Shown here: one piece after another, positions 48,840 through 56,340 of the stretch | Layout of the letters: every line of letters starts with the position of its first letter | Position numbering within the stretch: position 1 is the first letter of the stretch | NCBI GenBank assembly: GCA_036897095.1 | Contig: JAYMSP010000356.1 | Coordinates: forward strand, 1-56,340 | Direction of reading: 5' to 3' | DNA: 56,340 nucleotides | From: Plantago elongata | Taxonomy: Eukaryota > Streptophyta > Magnoliopsida > Lamiales > Plantaginaceae | Made by a program: the position numbers and the translations under genes | Notes under the pieces: generated by a model | Databases searched by the model: none | Seen by the model: only the letters and a program-made list of their open reading frames with translations | Told to the model about the DNA's origin: nothing

Positions 48840-51800
48840 TTTGTTCCATATATATGTTGTTATGGAGCCAAACACAATATCATCTACATAAATATGAGCT
48901 ATCAAAATGTCATTATTGGCTCGACGTATAAAGAGAGTTCTATTACCTTTTCCACGAATAAATCCTAGTTGCAACAAGAACTCTGTTAGTCTTTCATACC
49001 AAGCTCTAGGACCTTGCTTTAAGCCATAGAGAGCCTTATCAAGTTTATAGACATATTCAGGATGAAAAGGATTAACAAAACCTTTTGGTTGTTCAACATA
49101 TATTTCTTTATCATTTAGAAATGTGGCTTTGACATCCATTTGACACAAAGTGATACGGAGATGACACGCAATAGCAAGCAAAATCATAATGGATTCAATA
49201 TGTGCAAAAAGTGCAAAAGTTTCATCAAAGTCAACCCGTTCAACTTGGGTAAAACCCTGAGCCACAGGTCTAGCTATGTTTTGAACAATCACTCCATTCT
49301 CATCACTCTTGTACTTAAAGATCCACTTAGTCCCAATAATATCTGTGCCTAGGGGTCGGGGAACAAGAGTCCAAACTTTATTTTAGTGATTTGAAGAAGT
49401 CCTTCTTGCATGGCATTTATCTAGTGAGTTTCTTTCAAGGATTTTTCAGTATTTTTAGGTTCAAATGGAAGACACAAAGCAAGAAGTACGTACTTGATCA
49501 CATGTGGGTTCCACACACACATGTAGACTTACCATTTTCTTGTAGTCAATTCGAGGTCTTCCTCTAGTCTTTACTCCTGCAGATAGTTCTCCAATTACTT
49601 AAGTAGATGGATGATTGTTCCTAATCCAAGAAGGAGGATCTCTACTTGCAGTAATCGGCAATAACTTCACCAGCTGTGTCAGTACCAAACTGTTCAATTT
49701 GAACTTCAGCATTCTCCCCCTCTAGATATGATGTCGCAATCACACCTGATTCTTGTTGAGCATTGGCAGTTGGCTGATTTGTTCTTTGTGTACCTGTCAC
49801 ATTAGGATTTGTTAATGTCCCATGAGTCGCTTCAGTTGGTCTTTCGGACGCTTCAGTTTCTTGTTCATGTTGAGTATCTCCACTAGATGTTCAGTTGATG
49901 ATAAGGGTTGAATGTCATTCCCATCAGATGAATTTCCTGGTGTGTTTGTCACACTTATTCTATCTTCATTGATCTATATTTCTACATTACTAGATAAACA
50001 TCAAATACCTCATTAACTGACTCTATGACAGTCCTTCGAGCTGGAATGAAGACCCTATAGGAATGATAGTTCAGAGAGTAGCCCACAAAAATACCCGTTT
50101 CACTCTTAGGATCAAATTTACCTAGAGGATGCTTATCATTTAAGAGATAACAAACATAACCAAACACATGTAGATGATTTAGATTGGGTTTTTTTTAATT
50201 CTTTAGATATTTATAGGGGGTTTTGTGAATTTCCTGGTCTGAGATAAACACGGTTAATCAAATAGCAAGAAGTGTTTAATGCTTCAGCCCACAAACGTTT
50301 AGGAACCTTCATGGAATTTAGCATAACTCTAGCCATTTATTGAAGTGTTTTGTTTTTCCTTTGAGCAATCCCATTATGTTGTGGTGTCTTAGAAGCAGAG
50401 TATTCATGAAAGATACCATGCATTTCACAAAAGTCAGTAAAGGATTAATTTTTAAATTATTTACCATGATCTCATCTTATGCGAAGAACCTGACCACCTT
50501 ATTGATTCACAATACTAGCATGCAGTGTTTTGGACACACCAAAAGCTTCAGATTTTTCTTTTAAAAACTTAATCCAAGTGTAATGAGAAAAATCATAAAC
50601 TATCACATACGCATACCTATGACCACCAAAACTATCTACTTCCATGGGACCCATAAGATCCATATAAAGCAAGTGAAAAGCATTTTGTTGTACCTACATG
50701 TTGGCTATCAATTATCACATGGTTGTGGGGTACCTTGGTTTGTTTACCTTTGAGACAGTCTTCACGCACCACTTTTCCAGGACTGGATAGTTTGGGTAGG
50801 CCTCTTACTGCTTCAGTCTTGATCAATCTGTCAAGATTTCTGTAGTTAACATGTCCAAGTCTCTTGCGCCAGAGCACATAATCAATTAGTTTGGCTTGAT
50901 TGCAGGTGACTTGATTGTCCACAAGATAACAATTTTCTTTTGATCGGGTACCTATTATAACATATATGTTTCCAGATTCGAAAACTTCACAGGTTTTCTT
51001 GTTAAATAGAACCATGAGATTGTCATCGCACAATTGACTAATACTAATTAGATTAGCCATTAATTCTTCAACCAATAGAACATTTTTCAGAGGTGGAAGT
51101 CCGACAATGGTCAGAGTTCCTTCACCAATGATTTTACCTTTGGATCCACCACCGTAGGTAACTGTACATGTATTGAGTTTCACAAAATCCATAAGATTGG
51201 ATTTTGTTCCAGTCATGTGTCGAGAACACCCACTGTCAAAGTACCATGAGCCTCCATGATTAGTCTTGAAAACAGTGAACACAATAGAGCTAAGAATCTT
51301 CCTTTGAGTTTCCAAACCTGTTTCAAGTTGATTTTTCGTTTACTTTTGAATTTTTTACAGTCAGAAGCAATAGAGATTTTCTTACCAGACACATCTCTTG
51401 TAAAATTAGTCTTGAGTGTGATAACCTCACTGACAGTGTTCTCAATCAAGTTACATGGATTAGACGCGCCTCTATTCAACTCGTTCTGAGTATTCCTAGT
51501 GAATGGATGTTTCTCTCCAGAAGACTTTGTTTAGGACCTGCACTACTATTAGTACAACTAGCAAAATTTTAAGGCTTATATCATTATCCATGATCCAATT
51601 AGAACTGGCAATGACTTTAGTATTCTCTAAAACAGAGAAATCAAAGTACAGTTCTTGATCAGGGGCAGTGTTGTCACAATATGTTTCCTCATATTCTTCA
51701 TTCAGGTCGACCTGAATAAAGAAGGCTGGTGTCTGGGACACATCTTCTGTGGAGAGAGTTTCTTCTATTGAATCTGCAATGTTAGTCACACAGACCCAGT

Positions 51801-52785
51801 ACGCATTGACCTTCTTACAAAGAGTGTTAGCACATTCATTAGACAAATGACCAAACCCTTCACAAGCATAAAACTTCATTTTCATGAGTTTTTCAGATTC
51901 TTCAGTAGTCAGTTGTTTTTAAGCTTGATTGATTATGAGTTTGGAGATATTGCCATTGAAGTTTTCCAAAAATTTCTCTTTAAGACTATTGGTTTTCAAA
52001 CGATTGATCACAATATTAAGAATAATTTTGTCAATGTTTTCTTCATCTTTAGATGCATCATCTAAAGAGGTACCTTGAACATCGTCACCTAAGTCGGCAT
52101 TTGACTTTTCTAGAGATGACTCATAGTTGAACAAAATATTCATTAAATCTTTAAGATCCATCATATAGAAATCATGAGCAGTTTGAATGGCAATACTTTC
52201 TGAAACAAATTTCTTAGATAAGCTTCTTAAGGCCTTGATAACTAGTTGCTTGTTTGAGTACGATTCACCTAGTGATTAACTCTTGTTGGCAATATCTAAG
52301 AGTTTTTCAAAAAATACTCGGTAATAGACTCATCTTCCCTCATCTTGAGATTTTCAAAATTGTTACTGGGAACCTGAAGTTGAGAATCCTTAAAACTATC
52401 CTCTCCTTCACAATGTTTTTGTATGGTTTCCCAGGCAGATTTGACAGTAACACGTGACTGAACAAGAGAGAACATATATTGATTGATATAAGCAAATATA
52501 GCATGCAAAGCTTTCTTATGTAGATTAGACTTACTTACCTCAATAGAAGTGTACTCTGATTCATCCTTTGGTCGAACTCCTTTGTCATGGCCTGAATTCA
52601 TCATTCGTTGTGAGTAGCCATCCGTGATTGATTTCCATGCACGTACATCGATGGTTTTGATGTATGTGCGCATTCGTTGCTTCAAATACCCATAATTAGA
52701 GCCATCAAGAGTAGGCATTCGATTAGCCTTAGCTGTATCCATCTCTCAAAATATTAAATCCAAACACACCAATTTGGAGGTTTTG

Positions 52786-52797
52786 GTTTTGATGCCA
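52786..52797 (-). other. Primer-binding site of the copia element
   Basis: Minus strand tggcatcaaaac, two bases inside the LTR, a variant of the usual copia tggtatcagagc that pairs with the initiator Met tRNA. Confidence 0.6.
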
Positions 52798-52799
52798 AT

Positions 52800-53483
52800 T
52801 GAAATAGTAAATGGACCGGGACTTGACACTTTAAGACACAAACAAACTGTTATGTGTGTTCACAACACCGAAAAGCAGAGTAACCAGTTTTTAGTGTTTG
52901 CAGAACACAAAAGAATCTAGCACAACTAGAAACTTATATGAATAAACTGCGACAGAATGAACAACGGAATAAGAACACCAAATATAAGTTTCTAGCAGAA
53001 TATCTATGTCGATAATCCATCGAGTTTCAAGGCGAAATATATCCACTATGTACGAATAATGAATACAAAAGACTAGTCTAGTTCGATTCTCAGGAATCTC
53101 TCTAAATGCAAACAACTAAGTAAAGGTAAAGAGCTAACTCTTTTAATCTATCTATTATACGCATGACAATAGATAGAAACATCTTAGCATGCTATGACAA
53201 ATACGAGAACTTTTCTTGACAGAACTTCTTCAGCTTGAGCTTGGTATTCTCGATATTTGTTTTCTACATGGAACTCGTATATATATAGATGTTGGTGACA
53301 CCATCGTATATTGCACATCGAACTCTAGAAGGAATAGTGTTATGATCATATTGTAAGTTTTCTTCTTGTCGGCTTCTACTTGCCATAAGGATTCTTCTTT
53401 TTCCTTGTTGTCTTCAACTTGCCTTCTATTTCAAGATTATGCTCGATCTATTGTCCTAAAATATCCGCAGAAAATACTCAACA
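52800..53483 (-). repeat. 5' LTR of the copia element
   Basis: About 684 bp, opening tgttgagtattttctgcgg on the minus strand and closing ccatttactatttca, so the TG..CA ends are present. No second copy was found in the window, hence no LTR comparison or age estimate is possible. Confidence 0.65.
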
Positions 53484-53622
53484 CAGCTATGGAACTAATT
53501 AGATGCTAGAAAGGTATAAACTATATTCGATATATATTAAACAGATTAGAAATTGCAGGTGTGGCCTGAAAACCCGATATGTCCGAAACACTGAATACCA
53601 TTCAGTATTACCAGAGCACCAG

Positions 53623-53684
53623 GATACCACACCTTGCACATTGAAAGACCATCATGATACCACACTTTGCACATTGAAAGACCA
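53623..53684 (+). repeat. 33-bp tandem duplication
   Basis: gataccacacYttgcacattgaaagacc occurs twice, starting at 53623 and 53656, with one difference. It lies between the LTR and the next gene, in a stretch otherwise without features (53484-54049). Confidence 0.85.
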
Positions 53685-54049
53685 TTCTACTTTGTCATAC
53701 ATTCTAAACATTGCTACAGAATAAACCACGCTTAACTCAAAACTCACATAGACGAATTTCTGAAAGATATGTACAACTTAATAGATGATAGATAACATTC
53801 TCAATTTGTTTGAGTGAGTCAAACTTGGGGCTGGACTTAATTTCTAAGACTATGAAAAAGGAAAATGAAAAGGAGGGCAGGGATAAAATAGTAAATCAAG
53901 AAAAGAAACGAACGCATGAGGATATCTATTGTAGTGTATTGAATGGTGGATGAAAATGATTCCCTTATCTTGAAAGGTAGAGGAACAATATAATCAAGAA
54001 GTTGGAATTATAGTATAATTTAATTAACTTAACAGAAAAAGTATACTCC

Positions 54050-54883
54050 ATGTCTGAGACTATCACCACAAGCAGCTTCAGTAGGGTTCTTAAACCCAAC
54101 ATTCGCTGTAAATTCTCTCTTCAGGCTGCTACACAACCCAATAATGCTGCTTCATTCTCACGCTCCACAGTAAGAAATCTACTCAACTAATATTATTATC
54201 ACCATTTGTATCATCATCATCATCATGTAGTAATCTAATTCATTAAGTTCTGTTTTTTTGATTGATCATCTACTACTTTATTTACTTTTTAATTTGTATA
54301 TTCTACATATGTCCACCTCAAGCAAACCTCAACTTCAAGATTTCACAACACCAGGCACCAGGTGAATGTTTCCTTGCAACTTATGGAAAAAACTAATACA
54401 TCCACCTAGTTGTATTTCGTATGGTGTGATCAATGAGAAATATCCAGGCTCTATTTTTATGTTGTTGATCGGGTAGACTGATAAGTTGGTTGATTAGTTA
54501 AATATGATATATGAAAATAAATTAGATAGTTTTTTTTCATAAGATTGTGTAACAAACTTATTAATTGTCAGTATGTAGTATAATTATTTAAAAATAAACT
54601 CATCTAATTTGTAAGGTATAGCTGATAAATTTGTGCATAGTCGATAACGTGTGTTAAACAGAATATTTAAAATGGATGTCTTCTTCATATATATGTGAAT
54701 TTAATTTGTGGCAGATTGGAAATGATACAAGTGGTAGAGGGTCGGTAATGAAAATGAAGGCAGTTCCAGCAGATCATATGGTGCCGTTAATGGCAGTGAT
54801 GGTTGAACATTTGGATGGACAAAGAGATCTTATCACCCACAAATCAATTTGGCACCTCAGTGATCAAGCCATGAAGAATGTTT
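54050..54883 (+). CDS. Small plant protein of unknown function, 5' exons only
   Basis: Exon 1 54050-54169 (40 codons), exon 2 54715-54883; 96 residues plus one base of the next codon. It starts MSETITTSSFSRVLKPNIRC, Ser/Thr-rich with basic and few acidic residues, as in organelle targeting peptides. Exon 2 carries the conserved-looking block PADHMVPLMAVMVEHLDGQR and THKSIWHLSDQAMKNV, ending at a strong gtaagt donor in the codon after Val. I recall small plant proteins with HLSD..KNVY followed by a membrane segment, but cannot name a function with confidence. The next exon is not seen before the LTR-like sequence that starts near 55174, so the gene either has a long intron holding that element or is broken. 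Confidence 0.65.
54470..54660. mobile_element. hAT-like MITE in intron 1 of the small gene
   Basis: Shares tgataagttggttgattagt, ttaaatatgatat and the end gtgtgttaaacag with the inner element at 44535-44915; shorter and more diverged. Confidence 0.55.
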
Positions 54884-55173
54884 GTAAGTAGTCGAATCAC
54901 CCATCTTTACCTTTCTTTACTTTTCATCTTTTCTATCTTTTTCAGGCTAAAATGCATAAATGATTAATGTACATCATGTTCTTCGAATGATATGCAAATA
55001 TACCTTATATTCTTAAAATTATACGGATGTATCTTATATTCTTTAAAATTATATGTACTTCTTCAAATAGTGATGTATATTGTACCTCCAGCTGATTTAA
55101 TATCTTCAAAATGAATTTTATAATTAATATTGAAAAACGTATATATAATCATTTCTTTATATTTATCAATAAA
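54884..55173. other. AT-rich intron or 3' flank
   Basis: No exon is recognised. Contains two close copies of atatgcaaatataccttatattctt / atacggatgtatcttatattcttt. Confidence 0.4.
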
Positions 55174-56125
55174 TGTTGGGTTTTATTGGTGTATCGAATG
55201 GGGCACAATGTAGATTAGACTGCTGAGTAAAAGCTGGGCTTTATTCCTTAAGACGGTATTTGCACCGTTCTAGTGCTGACGGTTTACTTAGCAAATAGTC
55301 TCCCAAGATAGAACATCAGTATTTAAGTTAGTGTTCAAGCACTCGAAAAATAACTCTACGAACTACTACAACAAAGGATTATTCAGGCTATAGAGAGAAA
55401 GAGAGAAGGAAAAAAGAATTGAATTTGGTGTGTTTAGTTCGATTCTGGGAGGGTCTATTTATAATATCGAAGAATTGCAATCTGAATAGTTGTTCCTTTT
55501 CGGAAAAAGGTCCCTGTAGAAACAAAAATTCGAACAGTCACACATGTTTGAAATTTTCATTTCGGTTACATCCTTTGGCGAATGGTTAAACCGATTCGCT
55601 CAAACTCAAACCGAACGGACACAACCGTTCGCTATTCATACCAACCAATTGGACTGGGTTGGTTATATCATTGAGCTTGACCATGCACAATATGTTTCTA
55701 TCCCAAAAAGATAATACTCAACCCTAGAACATGACCAACGAACCCCGGACCCTTGATCCACGACCCGAGACCCAGGCCAAGGCCTGTCTCCGGTGTATGT
55801 GAAGGTGCACCTAGGTCTTCCCCCTTCAAAAGCATGGGTGCCCCAAGCGCCCATCCCTTTAGCTCAATCAAATAGCTAACGTGGTACTTCCCATATTCCA
55901 ATTCTTAGCATTACATATTCAATGCATCATCCAACACACTTTGAGCTTCAAGAACTCTTTCACCTTTCAATGAATTTTAGTTATTCTTTCTCAAGTGTCT
56001 TCTACTACCATAATAGATTATTCACGATTAAGAAAACATCATTCCTAAACGTGTGGACCAACTTGATTGAGGTGCAAAATAATAGACTAGCCTCATTGTT
56101 AGCTAAAATTCTTACAATCCCCACA
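55174..56125 (-). mobile_element. Probable LTR (solo or part of an element leaving the window)
   Basis: On the minus strand the segment opens tgtggggattgtaagaattt and ends caccaataaaacccaaca. It carries a TATA box (tataaatagaccc near 55455) and a poly(A) signal (aataaa) close to the end, the promoter/R/terminator order of an LTR. No PBS follows at its inner side and no exact target duplication was found, so limits and family are uncertain. Sequence to 56340 continues in similar style and may belong to the same element. Confidence 0.45.
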
Positions 56126-56340
56126 TGAAAGAGAATTAATGCTTAGAGCACAACGGGGTGCTCTGGCCAGAATTTCATGCGGAAAATCATATTGCATCGG
56201 GATCGATTGTCAGTAACATTGAATCGTCCTTAGTAGAATACCATCGAATTTACTTGCCACCGGGTGGACGTGATGCCTTGAACCGGTCGGCATTTTGTGT
56301 AAACCAAGACAATGATATCAACACAATAACTTTCATTATT
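56126..56340. other. Window end, possible continuation of the LTR element
   Basis: No coding signal; GC is higher than the AT-rich flanks, as in the preceding LTR-like part. Confidence 0.3.

Larger units (their letters stand above)
48840..53483 (-). mobile_element. Decayed, 3'-truncated Ty1/copia retrotransposon
   Basis: Read on the minus strand: 5' LTR (53483-52800), primer-binding site (52797-52786), then a polyprotein broken by stops and shifts. Pieces: Gag start at 52742 (MDTAKANRMPTLDGSNYGYL); a zinc-knuckle relic near 51885 (CEGFGHLSNEC, first Cys replaced by Phe); protease DSGCSRHM and the pre-integrase LWRKRLGHVNYRNLDRLIK within 51315-50632; the integrase tail near 50167-49982 (FGYVCYLLNDKHPLGKFDP); reverse transcriptase 49292-48840 with YVDD. 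Sequence stops matching just after YVDDIVFGS, so the end of RT, RNase H, polypurine tract and 3' LTR are missing. Order PR-INT-RT identifies copia rather than gypsy. It cannot move on its own. Confidence 0.88.

Noticed and set aside
1-56340. tRNA genes, CRISPR arrays, bacterial-type operons
   Set aside because: No tRNA B-box with matching A-box was found; all genes have plant intron structure, so prokaryotic feature types do not apply.

Overview
The window is nuclear DNA of a flowering plant, most likely a core eudicot. The genes have short exons joined by AT-rich GT..AG introns. Several protein families are plant-specific (class II formin, NEN exonuclease, CYP714 cytochrome P450). The spaces between genes, and many introns, are full of Stowaway-type MITEs and retroelement debris. 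The sequence does not fix the species.

Layout. 1-9285 (+): 3' part of a class II formin gene, entered inside its proline-rich FH1 region and followed to the stop codon over 14 exons. 9286-14074: AT-rich intergenic DNA with several degenerate tandem repeats and a short relic of an organelle-type large-subunit rRNA. 14075-15010 (-): an intronless gene for a multi-pass membrane protein of unknown function. 18030-24759 (-): an 18-exon gene for a 482-residue TPR/RING/LON-domain protein, a probable ubiquitin ligase, rebuilt completely. 24760-31281: intergenic, with decayed PIF/Harbinger-type ORF1 copies and MITEs. 31282-32141 (-): a three-exon gene for a small TOC1/PRR1-like pseudo-receiver protein that stops right after the receiver domain. 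34765-38998 (-): a NEN-type DEDDh exonuclease, 6 exons, 503 residues. 41478-43430 (+): a CYP714-family P450, 5 exons, 515 residues, convergent with 43880-45611 (-), a Par14-type parvulin prolyl isomerase, 4 exons, 142 residues. 46800-48800: low-complexity and repeat DNA with a striking GC-rich inverted-repeat block. About 48840-53483 (-): a decayed, 3'-truncated Ty1/copia retrotransposon with its 5' LTR. 54050-54883 (+): first two exons of a small gene whose remainder lies beyond or behind a second LTR-like sequence (about 55174-56125).

The genes do not form a pathway; they are independent housekeeping or regulatory genes. Six multi-exon gene models were built by splicing; five include both a start and a stop codon (the TPR/RING/LON, pseudo-receiver, NEN, P450 and parvulin genes), and all keep reading frame across every junction, which supports the exon borders. 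No new multi-gene system is evident. The items most worth a second look are the receiver-only TOC1-like gene, the rRNA relic, the inverted-repeat block near 47.3 kb and a long-TIR element inside a formin intron.
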